NCBI GenBank assembly: GCA_900540855.1
Contig: UQHK01000020.1
Location: 1 to 36,952 of the forward strand
DNA length: 36,952 nucleotides
Direction of reading: 5' to 3'
Source: an uncultured Collinsella sp.
GTDB taxonomy: Bacteria > Actinomycetota > Coriobacteriia > Coriobacteriales > Coriobacteriaceae
The translations under genes and the position numbers were made by a program. A model generated the notes under the pieces. It worked only from the letters and a program-made list of their open reading frames with translations, did no database searches and was not told the DNA's origin. Shown here piece by piece: positions 29,205 through 36,952 of the stretch (position 1 is its first letter; the number at the start of each line of letters is the position of its first letter).

Positions 29205-31409
29205 TTAGCCGACCGTATCGTCAGGCGTGGGCGAGGGGTCGGGAGTGGGCGTAGGCGTAGGCGTGCCGCCATCGCCGCCGGTCGAGCCACCAGTGGAGCC
29301 ACCAGTGGAGCCACCCGTCGAGCCACCGGTCGTACCGGTGCCGCCGGTGGTGTCGCCGCCCGTGGTCTCGGTGGTCGTGGTCGTCGTGGTAGTCGTTGTG
29401 GTGGTTTCCTCTTCCTCTTCGTCCTTGTCCTTGTCGTCGTTCTCCGACTTCTTGGTGTTGTTGGTGCCGTAGAACTTCCAGACGCTGTTGTTCTTGTAGG
29501 TGGGCGCCGTTCCGGTCGCAAACTCCTCGCGCTCGGTACCGGTCAGAACGGTGTTCATAAACCGCTTAAAGACAGGCAGGTTGGTGCTGTCGCCCAGCAG
29601 GTCCGTGCCGTACTTTTGGATGGGGATCTCGCCCGCGGAATAGCCGGTCCACAGGGCGCACGCCAGCTGCGGGGTATAGCCGCAGAACCACAGGTTGGTG
29701 GTGTTGTCGGTGGTGCCCGTCTTGCCGGCATAGGGCTGGTTGACACTCAGAGCGCCGGCAGCACCCGTACCGCTGCCCTTCATGACGCCGGACAGAACAT
29801 CGGTGACCGCGGCGGCCTCGCCCTCGGTAAGCACCTGTGAGGGATTGTCGGTGTGCTGGTACAGCACCGAACCGGTACGAGAGTCAATCTCGGTGATGGC
29901 GATCGGCTGGCGATAGTAGCCGCCGTTGGCAAACGTCGCGTAGGCGGCGGCCATCTCGAGCGGCGAGATCGAGCCGGTGCCGAGGGTCATGACGGGAACG
30001 TCCTCGATGTTGTCCTTGGCGGGGTCGATGCCGAGCTTTTTGACGAGCGAGATGATCTTGCTGTTGCCGACGGCTTCCGCCACCTGGATGTAGCCGGTGT
30101 TGGAGGAGTATGCCGTCGCCTGCTTAAGCGTGATGGTGCCGTAGCTTTGATTGGCGTAGTTTTGTACCTCGGTTGTGGTGCCCTTGGCCTTGAGCGGCGA
30201 GTTGCAGTTGAGGGTGACGTTGGGGTTCATGCCGTTTTGGATGGCAGTTGCCAGCGTAAAGGCCTTAAAGGTGGAGCCGACGGGACGCTTGGCCGTGGCA
30301 TGGTTTACGTGGTTCTCGTCGGCGTTGTAGTCGTAGCCGCCCACCATGCACTTGATGTAGCCGGTCTTGGGGTCGACGACGACCATGCCCATGTCCAGGC
30401 CGTCAAGCGAGAGCGTGTCGAGCTGCTCGCGGACGGCATTCTCTGCCACCTGCTGCATCGTGGGGTCGATGGTGGTCTTGACGGTCAGGCCGCCCTTAAA
30501 GAGCACGTCGGTCGAGAACTCCTGCTCCAGCAGCTGCTTGACGTAGGAGACAAAGTAGGGCTGCGAGTATACGTCGACGCCGCTGCCCGAGATTTCGGTC
30601 ACGTTGAGGGTGATGGGCTCGGCCTGTGCGGCATCGTGCTCCTCCTGGGTGATGTGGCCCAGGCGCAGCATGTTGTCGAGAACCTTGTTGCGGCGGGACA
30701 GCGCCAGGTCGGGGTTGACCGTGGGGTCGTACTGCGAGGGCGAGTTGGGAAGGCCGATGAGTAGCGCGGCCTCGCTCAGGGTGAGGTCGGCGGCGCTCTT
30801 GGACAGATAGGTCTCGGCTGCGGCCTCGATGCCGTAGGCGCCGTGGCCGTAATAGATGGTGTTGAGGTACATCATGAGGATCTCGTCTTTGGAGTACATG
30901 TCCTCCATCTTGATGGCGATGTAGGCCTCGCGCACCTTACGCTCAATGGTCGAGTCGAACTGCTCCTCCTGCAGGATGGTGTTGCGCACCAGCTGCTGGG
31001 TGATAGTCGAGGCGCCTTCGTGCCCGCCGCCGAGGGTTGCCACCGCAGCACGCGCGATACCCCACAGGTCGATACCGCCGTGCTCGTAGAAGCGCTCGTC
31101 CTCGACGTCAACGGTGCCCTGCAGCACGTAGGGGGAGACCTCGTCCTTGGTGATGGATTTGCGGTTTTGCGTGTAGAAGCTCGCGATCTTGTTGCCGTTG
31201 CAGTCGACGATCTCGGTGGGCTCGCTCACCAGATACGCGTTGGCGTCGGTGTAGTCGGGCAGATCGGACAGCCAGCGGTTGACGTTGCCGACCATGCCGA
31301 TGCCAAACGCCACGCCCGCAATCAGCAGAAAGCCCAAAAACGAGAGCAGGATTATGGGCAGGGCGTGCGTCTTTGAACGGCTGTGTCCCTGTCGTTGGCG
31401 AGGACCCAT
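29205..31409 (-). CDS. Class A penicillin-binding protein (PBP1A-type)
   Basis: 734 residues from the ATG at 31409-31407, with GGAGG 8 nt upstream. A short basic cytoplasmic segment precedes a membrane helix at about 17-40 (LPIILLSFLGFLLIAGVAFGIGMV). The GT51 transglycosylase domain shows EDERFYEHGGID, GASTITQQLVRN and IKMEDMYSKDEILMMYLN. The transpeptidase domain has the SxxK serine in GSTFKAF (near 378), SSNTGYIQ (SxN) and GKTGTT (KTG, near 560). It polymerises and cross-links peptidoglycan outside the membrane. The last 70 residues are Glu-rich, then poly-Thr, then GGST repeats and a PTPTPTPDP tail, probably a flexible wall-spanning end. Confidence 0.94.
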   Translation of the reverse strand: MGPRQRQGHSRSKTHALPIILLSFLGFLLIAGVAFGIGMVGNVNRWLSDLPDYTDANAYLVSEPTEIVDCNGNKIASFYTQNRKSITKDEVSPYVLQGTVDVEDERFYEHGGIDLWGIARAAVATLGGGHEGASTITQQLVRNTILQEEQFDSTIERKVREAYIAIKMEDMYSKDEILMMYLNTIYYGHGAYGIEAAAETYLSKSAADLTLSEAALLIGLPNSPSQYDPTVNPDLALSRRNKVLDNMLRLGHITQEEHDAAQAEPITLNVTEISGSGVDVYSQPYFVSYVKQLLEQEFSTDVLFKGGLTVKTTIDPTMQQVAENAVREQLDTLSLDGLDMGMVVVDPKTGYIKCMVGGYDYNADENHVNHATAKRPVGSTFKAFTLATAIQNGMNPNVTLNCNSPLKAKGTTTEVQNYANQSYGTITLKQATAYSSNTGYIQVAEAVGNSKIISLVKKLGIDPAKDNIEDVPVMTLGTGSISPLEMAAAYATFANGGYYRQPIAITEIDSRTGSVLYQHTDNPSQVLTEGEAAAVTDVLSGVMKGSGTGAAGALSVNQPYAGKTGTTDNTTNLWFCGYTPQLACALWTGYSAGEIPIQKYGTDLLGDSTNLPVFKRFMNTVLTGTEREEFATGTAPTYKNNSVWKFYGTNNTKKSENDDKDKDEEEEETTTTTTTTTTTTETTGGDTTGGTGTTGGSTGGSTGGSTGGSTGGDGGTPTPTPTPDPSPTPDDTVG
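29284..29331 (-). repeat. Four 12-bp tandem units coding the GGST tail of the PBP
   Basis: Units GAGCCACCAGTG (29284, 29296), GAGCCACCCGTC (29308) and GAGCCACCGGTC (29320) run in tandem and encode repeated Gly-Gly-Ser-Thr on the minus strand. Next to it is an Thr run (29358-29405). Such tracts can change in copy number by slippage without breaking the frame. Confidence 0.85.
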
Positions 31410-31571
31410 ATATTGACCTCCAGGTATGTCGTGCCGGACGGTGGATGTGCCGTCGGGGCAGGATGGACATAAGTTATTACACGATAAACCAAACGGGGCG
31501 CGCGAGGCCTCGTGTATGCTGGAAGACGGCATTTTTCAGAGTGAATGCATACCTTGGTAAGGAGTTTGTCG

Positions 31572-33548
31572 ATGGCGATTCGGGCGATGGGGCCGAGCGG
31601 ACAATGCGAGACTGGATTGGATGTCGTCAGTGCGGCGCTGCCCGAGCTGCTGGCGCCGGCGGGCGGACTCGACCAGATGCTTGCGGCCATCGCCGCGGGT
31701 ACCGATGCCATCTATGCGGGGTTGGGCGGCTTTAACGCCCGTGTGAGCGCCCACGGCTTTACGGATGACGAGTTTGCGCGCGGCTGCGCCGTGGCGCATG
31801 CCCATGGCGTGCGTGTGTACGTAACGCTCAACGTGTTCGTGTTTGACGATGAGTTGTCCGACGCGGTGGCGTTGGGAGCTCATGCACTGGAGCTGGACGC
31901 CGATGCTCTGATTGTCGCCGATGCCGGGTTGGCCTGCGCGCTGCGCGCGGCGATTCCCGGGGTCGAGATTCACCTGTCCACGCAGGCGGGCGCTCATAGC
32001 GAGGGTGCCGTGCGGCTTGCCGCCGATGAGCTGGGGGTCGAGCGCGTGACGACGGCACGCGAGCTGACGGTCGACGAGATTGCGGCGCTCTGTGCCACGG
32101 GCGTGCCCATCGAGGTATTCTGCCACGGTGCGATTTGCATCGGCTATTCGGGGGCGTGCGAGTTCTCGGCCCTGCGGCGTGGACGATCGGCGATGCGCGG
32201 CGACTGCACACAGCCGTGCCGTCTGGCGTACGACCTAGTGGACGAGGCGGGGCAGAGCGTTGTCGCCGTCGAGGGGGATCGTCTGCTGTGTCCGCATGAC
32301 TATCTGGGTATTGCGCATCTGCCCGAGCTTGTAGATGCTGGCGTTGCGTCGCTCAAGATCGAGGGACGCATGAAGAACCCCGATTACGTATTCAACGTGG
32401 TGCGGGTTTGGCGCCGGGCGCTCGATATGCTGCGCGACGGCGCGTGGGACCCCGGTGCCGTGGAAGAGCTTGAGCGCGAGCTGGGAAGGTCGTTTAACCG
32501 TGGGTTTACCGATGCGTACCTGCGAGGGCGTTCGGGTGCCGAGCTGATGAGCTTTGAGCGTGCAATTAACCAGGGCGTGCGCGTGGGGCGCTTGGTCGCT
32601 GTGGGCCACGAAGAGGTGACGGTTGAGCTTGATGCCGCCGTGGCGGCGGGCGATACACTCGAAATCCGATTTTACCCGGGTGCCGACGCGCGTCCCGATG
32701 TGCCCAAGCGCTGGCCACAGGTGCCTTGCCCCGTGGATGCCGCTGCGGGAGAGCGCATCGTTGTGCATTGCAAACGTAAGGTGGACGCGGGCTGCGAGGT
32801 CTATCTGATTCGCAGCGCCGGCGTGTTGGATCAGACGGCGGCGGTGTTGGAGCGCATGCGGGCCGAGGCGGATGCGATTGCGCCCGTTGCGCGTGCCGTT
32901 GAGGTGCTGCCCTTTGAGGACGCTGCGGTGGATGGCGGTGCGTCGACGGAGTTGGCGGGGTCGGCGGGGCCGGCAAAGCGCGAGGATTTTGCTCGTATGG
33001 TCTTTGCTTGGGAGCTGATGGATGTGGGTCCGCGCGATGAGCGAGATCTGTCCGATACAACGGTGGTGCTCGACGAAGTGTGCCGCGCGGGCGACGCCGA
33101 GCGGACTCGGGCGCTTATGCAGCGTGCCGGGCGCGTCGTCTGCCGCAATCTGGGACAGGTGGCGATGGCGCGTGAGCTGGGCGTGGCGTTTGACATTGCG
33201 GCACCGGTGTTTTGCGCAAATCGGGTTACGCTTGCCTGGCTACGCGGGCTCGGGGCGGGGTGGGTGTACTTGTCGGCCGAGTTGCTCGGCAATGATGCCG
33301 AGCGTGTTGCCGAGCTTGCCGCTTGCCCCGGTGTCTTGGGGCCCGTCGATGCCGACCGTCCCGAGCTCATGGTGTGCGAGCACTGCTTGCTGACTGCCGA
33401 GGGCGCCTGCGCCACGGATGCAACGGGGCAGGTCCGTTGCCGTGACTGCTCGCGCCGTCAGCAGGCGCGCTTTTTGGTCGAACGTGACGGCACGCGTTTG
33501 CCGGTCGTTATCGACGCGTGCGGCAGGACGAGGATTTTCCTGTCGTAG
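31572..33548 (+). CDS. Peptidase U32 family protein
   Basis: 658 residues from the ATG at 31572, 7 nt after AAGGAG; an in-frame ATG at 31545 has none. The N-terminal barrel begins PELLAPAGGLDQMLAAIAAGTDAIYAGLG. The U32 signature is at about 184-217: CHGAICIGYSGACEFS then RGDCTQPCR, whose cysteines probably help bind a metal or cluster. SLKIEGRMKNPDYV is also a family motif. A C-terminal part has CEHCLL and CRDCSR cysteine pairs. U32 proteins include collagenase-like enzymes and tRNA or quinone hydroxylation factors (RlhA, TrhP, UbiU/V); the tRNA or rRNA modification role is the more likely one, but the subgroup is not resolved here. Confidence 0.85.
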   Translation: MAIRAMGPSGQCETGLDVVSAALPELLAPAGGLDQMLAAIAAGTDAIYAGLGGFNARVSAHGFTDDEFARGCAVAHAHGVRVYVTLNVFVFDDELSDAVALGAHALELDADALIVADAGLACALRAAIPGVEIHLSTQAGAHSEGAVRLAADELGVERVTTARELTVDEIAALCATGVPIEVFCHGAICIGYSGACEFSALRRGRSAMRGDCTQPCRLAYDLVDEAGQSVVAVEGDRLLCPHDYLGIAHLPELVDAGVASLKIEGRMKNPDYVFNVVRVWRRALDMLRDGAWDPGAVEELERELGRSFNRGFTDAYLRGRSGAELMSFERAINQGVRVGRLVAVGHEEVTVELDAAVAAGDTLEIRFYPGADARPDVPKRWPQVPCPVDAAAGERIVVHCKRKVDAGCEVYLIRSAGVLDQTAAVLERMRAEADAIAPVARAVEVLPFEDAAVDGGASTELAGSAGPAKREDFARMVFAWELMDVGPRDERDLSDTTVVLDEVCRAGDAERTRALMQRAGRVVCRNLGQVAMARELGVAFDIAAPVFCANRVTLAWLRGLGAGWVYLSAELLGNDAERVAELAACPGVLGPVDADRPELMVCEHCLLTAEGACATDATGQVRCRDCSRRQQARFLVERDGTRLPVVIDACGRTRIFLS

Positions 33549-33645
33549 GTGCCGCGTCGCGCTGTTTTGGTTATTATTAGTGGGTTTATGAACTTCCAGC
33601 ACCGCCGTATCCGGTGAGGGTGCTATAGCAAAAGGAGGATACCCA

Positions 33646-34857
33646 ATGCTGTCTGTTGACGAGCAAATGCGTATCATCACCTCGGGTGCAGCGCAGATCG
33701 TCCCCGAGGCCGACCTTCGCAAGAAGCTTGAGAAGGGCGAGCCCCTCAACATCAAGCTCGGCGTCGATCCCACCAGCCCCGACCTGCACCTGGGCCATGC
33801 CGTGCCCCTGCGCAAGATGCGTCAGTTCCAGGACCTGGGCCACAACGTCACCCTCATCATCGGCAACGGCACCGCGCTGATCGGCGACCCCTCGGGCAAG
33901 AACTCCACGCGTCCGCAGCTTTCGCAGGAGCAGATCGAGGCCAACGCCGAGACCTACGTGAGCCAGGCCATGAAGATTCTGGACCCCGAGAAGACCACCA
34001 TCGTGCACAACGGCGACTGGATCCTGTCGATGGATCTGGCCGGCCTGCTGCAGGTGTGCTCCAAGTTCACCGTCGCCCGCATCCTCGAGCGCGATGACTT
34101 TACCAAGCGCTACCAGTCCCAGACGCCGATCGCCCTGCACGAGTTCCTGTACCCCGTGATGCAGGCCTTCGACTCCGTTCAGATCAAGGCCGACGTGGAG
34201 ATGGGCGGCACCGACCAGCTCTTCAACCTGCTCGCCGGCCGCGAGCTCATGGAGAAGATGGGCATGGAGCCGCAGATCGCGCTTACCATGCCGCTGCTCG
34301 AGGGCACCGATGGCGTGCGCAAGATGTCCAAGTCCTACGGCAACTACATCGGCCTGACCGATGCTCCCAAGGATATGTTCGGCAAGACCATGTCTATCCC
34401 CGACGAGATGATCGGCAAGTACTATCGTCTGGCTAGCTCGCTCGCCCCGGCCGAGGTCGACAAGATCGACGCTGCCCTGGCCGACGGTTCCGCCGATCCC
34501 TATGAGCTCAAGCGCGCGCTGGGCCGCGACCTGTGCGACACCTATCACGGCGCCGGTGCCGGTGACGAGGCTCAGGCCGAGTTCGACCGCGTGTTCAAGG
34601 AGGGCCAGCTTGCCGACTTCCCCGAGAAGCATGTCGAGCTGACCGTCAACGACGAGGGCCAGATTTACCTCGCCGGCCTGCTTAAGGACCTGGGCCTTTC
34701 GGCGAGCGCCGGCCAGGCCCGTCGCGACATCGACGGCGGCGGCGTCAAGATCAACGGCGAGGCCGTGGCTCCCAAGAGCTACAACATCGACCCGAGCGCC
34801 CTCAAGCTGGGCGACACCCTCTCCGTGGGCAAGCGCAAGGGCTTCAAGTTGGTCTAA
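33646..34857 (+). CDS. tyrS: Tyrosyl-tRNA synthetase
   Basis: 403 residues, with AAAGGAGG before the ATG. It is a class I synthetase with the HIGH-type motif HLGH (48-51) and KMSKS (about 226-230). The tyrosine-binding motif is VEMGGTDQLFNLLAGRE. A C-terminal S4-like RNA-binding domain (AGLLKDLGLSASAGQARRDIDGGGVKINGEAV) ends the protein. The N-terminal length and the DPTSPDLHLGH start match the TyrRS type 2 group. The 97-bp leader is too short for a T-box riboswitch. A strong terminator follows. Confidence 0.96.
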   Translation: MLSVDEQMRIITSGAAQIVPEADLRKKLEKGEPLNIKLGVDPTSPDLHLGHAVPLRKMRQFQDLGHNVTLIIGNGTALIGDPSGKNSTRPQLSQEQIEANAETYVSQAMKILDPEKTTIVHNGDWILSMDLAGLLQVCSKFTVARILERDDFTKRYQSQTPIALHEFLYPVMQAFDSVQIKADVEMGGTDQLFNLLAGRELMEKMGMEPQIALTMPLLEGTDGVRKMSKSYGNYIGLTDAPKDMFGKTMSIPDEMIGKYYRLASSLAPAEVDKIDAALADGSADPYELKRALGRDLCDTYHGAGAGDEAQAEFDRVFKEGQLADFPEKHVELTVNDEGQIYLAGLLKDLGLSASAGQARRDIDGGGVKINGEAVAPKSYNIDPSALKLGDTLSVGKRKGFKLV

Positions 34858-34884
34858 CGAGCGAGTTGACCTCACAAGTGCAAT

Positions 34885-34920
34885 AAGGCCGCAGCCGGGA
34901 ATCCCGACTGCGGCCTTTTT
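34885..34920 (+). terminator. Intrinsic terminator after tyrS
   Basis: AAGGCCGCAG (34885-34894) and CTGCGGCCTT (34908-34917) pair, with an inner CGGG/CCCG stem, followed by a T5 run. It is 27 bp after the tyrS stop. Confidence 0.93.
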
Positions 34921-35005
34921 GGTTACGACGATCCCTTGGGGACGGAGGGATCATTTGGCGGTGCCGTTAAGCGGAAGGGGTGTTAGCGGGACTTTCTTTT
35001 GGGCA

Positions 35006-35059
35006 TACAATGGCTATTGTCTTGCTGCGGTGAAGGCCTGTCCGCTCCGCAGCTGTTTT
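35006..35059 (+). promoter_or_regulatory. Candidate promoter and attenuator-like leader of ade
   Basis: TACAAT (35006-35011) is a possible -10 with a poor -35 (TTAGCG). A transcript starting near 35018 would fold GCTGCGG (35024-35030) with CCGCAGC (35047-35053), followed by TG and TTTT (35056-35059), shaped like a short intrinsic terminator, 20 bp before the ade start. No purine riboswitch core sequence was recognised. Confidence 0.4.
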
Positions 35060-35079
35060 CTACGGTTAAAGGAGAATGT

Positions 35080-36900
35080 ATGTCCGTTGAGGTCATGAGG
35101 TCTGTGATCGAGGCCGCCGAGGGCCGCGTGCCCGTCGACACGCTGTTTACCAATGCGCAGATCGTCGACGTGTATGGCCAGCGTGTGGCGCCCGGTAGCG
35201 TTGCCGTCAAGGACGGTGTGATCGTCGGCGTGCTCTACGATGGTCGCGACGATGCCGCTGGCACCTACGAGGCAGCTGAGGTCGTCGACTGCCAGGGTCG
35301 CTATCTCGCTCCCGGTTTTATTGACGGGCATCTGCACATTGAGTCCTCGAACATCCGTCCCGCCGAGTATGCTCGCATGGCCGCGACGCGCGGTACTACC
35401 ACCGCCATTGCCGACAGCCACGAGATTGCCAATGTTGCCGGTCTCGACGGCCTGCGCTTTATGATCGAGGATGGTCGTCGTGCGCCCATCTCCATCAAGT
35501 ACATGATGCCTTCGTGCGTGCCCGCACTGCCCGACGAGCAAGCGGGCGCTGTGATTACCGCCGCTGACATGCAGGCGTTTTTTGCCGAGCATCCGGGCGA
35601 TGTCTTTGGTCTGGGCGAAATGATGAACCTGCCGGGCGTCTTTATGGCCGACCCCGAGACCTGTGCCCGCATCGATGCTGCCAACCAGACGCCGTCCAAG
35701 CAGGTTGACGGCCACGCGCCGCTCGTTGCCGGTAAGGACCTCAACGCCTATGCCGCAGCGGGCATTATCGCCGACCACGAGTCGACGATTCCCGAGGAGG
35801 CGCTCGACAAGCTGTCCCGCGGCATGTATGTGATGCTGCGTGAGGGTACGTGCAGCCACGACCTGGCCAATTTGTCTCCGATGCTGCTGGAGAACCCTGC
35901 CCGCGCCCGCCGCTGCTGCTTTGCGACCGACGACCGCGCTCCCTCCGATGCTCTTTCGACCGGCATGATCGACAATGCCTGCCGCGTGGCCATCGAGGCC
36001 GGCATCGACCCGGTGGTCGCCATCTCCATGGCGTCCCTTTCCACGGCTGCGGCATTTGGCCTGGACCACGGCTGTCGCGACCCGCATGAGCTCCGTGGCG
36101 CGATCGCCCCGGGCAAACGCGCCGACCTGCTGTTGCTCGATGACCTGACGTTTGCCAAGGCTCCGCATCGCGTATATGCCGCCGGTGCTCTGGTGGCGCA
36201 GGACGGCACCTTTGTGGGCGAGATCGCACCCGAGATGGCCGAGGTTGCGGCCCTTGCCGATGAGCTGCGTGCTTCCGTTAAGCTGCCGAAGCTATCGCTC
36301 GACGTGTTCGACTATGCCTTTAAGCCGGGCGAGGCCGTGATTGACGTGGTGCCGGGTAAGGCCATCACGGGTATGGCTCGCCCCGAGAGCGCCGAGGGCC
36401 TGCGCCGCATTATGCTGATTGAGCGCCATGGCCGCGGCGTGTCGCTGCAGGCCGAGGGCGCCGACGGCGACGGCCCCGCTGGCCTGGGCCTGGTCGGCAA
36501 GCATATCGGTCGCGGCTGGGTGCGCGGCTTTACCATCACCGGTGGCGCCATTGCCTCCACGATCGGCCACGACTCGCACAACGTGTGCGTGGTGGGCGAC
36601 AATGCGGCGGATATGATGGCTGCCGTTGAGGCCGTGGGCCAGGGCGGCCACGTGCTGGTGCGCAACGGCGAGGTCGTGGCGCGCATTCCGCTGGCGCTCG
36701 GCGGCCTGATGAGCGAGGGCGCTGCCGAAGACGTTGCGGCGCAGCACGACGACTTTATGGTCAAGGCGCGCGCCATGGGTATTGAGCCGCCGCTCGACCC
36801 CATCATGGGCATCATTTTCCTGCCCCTGCCGGTGATCCCGACGCTCCGCATCCGCCCCGAGGGCATGTTCGACGTTACAACCTTCACCTACGCCGACTAG
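35080..36900 (+). CDS. ade: Adenine deaminase
   Basis: 606 residues from the ATG at 35080, 5 nt after AAAGGAG. It has an amidohydrolase fold: GFIDGHLHIESSN (H84, H86) supplies metal ligands, and DSHEIANV, VDGHAPLVAG and CFATDDRAPSDAL carry the remaining ligands and the catalytic aspartate. The C-terminal domain has GGAIASTIGHDSHNVCVVGDN, shared by bacterial adenine deaminases. It converts adenine to hypoxanthine plus ammonia. It stands alone after tyrS, 19 kb from the purine-catabolic cluster but functionally linked, since hypoxanthine feeds the xanthine/urate route. The start and length agree with the family. Confidence 0.95.
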   Translation: MSVEVMRSVIEAAEGRVPVDTLFTNAQIVDVYGQRVAPGSVAVKDGVIVGVLYDGRDDAAGTYEAAEVVDCQGRYLAPGFIDGHLHIESSNIRPAEYARMAATRGTTTAIADSHEIANVAGLDGLRFMIEDGRRAPISIKYMMPSCVPALPDEQAGAVITAADMQAFFAEHPGDVFGLGEMMNLPGVFMADPETCARIDAANQTPSKQVDGHAPLVAGKDLNAYAAAGIIADHESTIPEEALDKLSRGMYVMLREGTCSHDLANLSPMLLENPARARRCCFATDDRAPSDALSTGMIDNACRVAIEAGIDPVVAISMASLSTAAAFGLDHGCRDPHELRGAIAPGKRADLLLLDDLTFAKAPHRVYAAGALVAQDGTFVGEIAPEMAEVAALADELRASVKLPKLSLDVFDYAFKPGEAVIDVVPGKAITGMARPESAEGLRRIMLIERHGRGVSLQAEGADGDGPAGLGLVGKHIGRGWVRGFTITGGAIASTIGHDSHNVCVVGDNAADMMAAVEAVGQGGHVLVRNGEVVARIPLALGGLMSEGAAEDVAAQHDDFMVKARAMGIEPPLDPIMGIIFLPLPVIPTLRIRPEGMFDVTTFTYAD

Positions 36901-36952
36901 TCATTGGGTGTTCCTATAGTTTTGTCAACCGTCGAGGCTACTCCCGGTAGGG

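Noticed and set aside
33549..33645. T-box leader before tyrS
   Set aside because: The gap is 97 bp and lacks the conserved T-box sequence and a terminator.
34921..35079. Purine riboswitch before ade
   Set aside because: The conserved three-way junction sequences of the purine aptamer are not present; only a simple hairpin is found.
36901..36952. Terminator or new gene after ade
   Set aside because: The last 52 bp show no clear hairpin or start; too short to call.

Overview
The window looks like the chromosome of a moderately high-GC gut actinobacterium of the class Coriobacteriia, most likely Collinsella or a close relative. I base this on GC-rich codon use, actinobacterial-style ribosomal proteins, and anaerobic purine and diaminopropionate genes beside core genes. 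The genus is an inference from recalled family resemblance, because no search was possible.

Layout. (1) 1-5041 is an accessory, defence-like segment. It holds the N-terminal part of a type I restriction specificity subunit (-), a divergent DUF262/DUF1524 GmrSD-type protein (+), a small unknown gene (-), and an AAA/DUF4143 ATPase (+) preceded by four repeats spaced exactly 33 bp apart. (2) 5079-6047 is an unknown Pro/Ala-rich single-pass membrane protein (-). (3) 6171-16220 is a selenium-linked purine/diaminopropionate catabolic cluster. A YheO-type regulator (-) lies divergent from ygeX, ygeY, ygeW, a MocA/YgfJ nucleotidyltransferase and a hydantoinase (all +), followed by yqeC (-), yqeB (+) and an XdhC-type factor (+). 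Two near-identical AACAAAC/TTTGTT palindromes lie in the regulator-ygeX gap. (4) 16547-27247 is the rplE-to-truA half of the spc/alpha ribosomal cluster, with secY, adk, map, infA and rpoA. The usual upstream half ending in rplX is absent: xdhC lies directly before rplE. (5) 27409-36900 carries a glycosyltransferase-like gene, argR, a class A penicillin-binding protein (-), a U32 peptidase, tyrS and adenine deaminase.

How the genes fit together. The ygeX/ygeY/ygeW/hydantoinase set is known from gut bacteria as part of anaerobic purine (uric acid) breakdown through ureido and diamino-propionate intermediates. YqeB, YqeC, MocA and XdhC are maturation factors for selenium-dependent molybdenum hydroxylases. 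The hydroxylase itself, ssnA, ygfK and carbamate kinase are not in the window. Adenine deaminase at the right end would feed hypoxanthine into the same catabolism, but it is 19 kb away and has its own leader.

Noncoding structure is rich: strong intrinsic terminators follow ygeW, rplQ, argR, the PBP gene and tyrS. Large palindromes lie between ygeX and ygeY and between xdhC and rplE. Stable leader stems precede rplE, rpmJ, ygeW and ade. No tRNA, rRNA, CRISPR array, insertion sequence or phage gene was seen.
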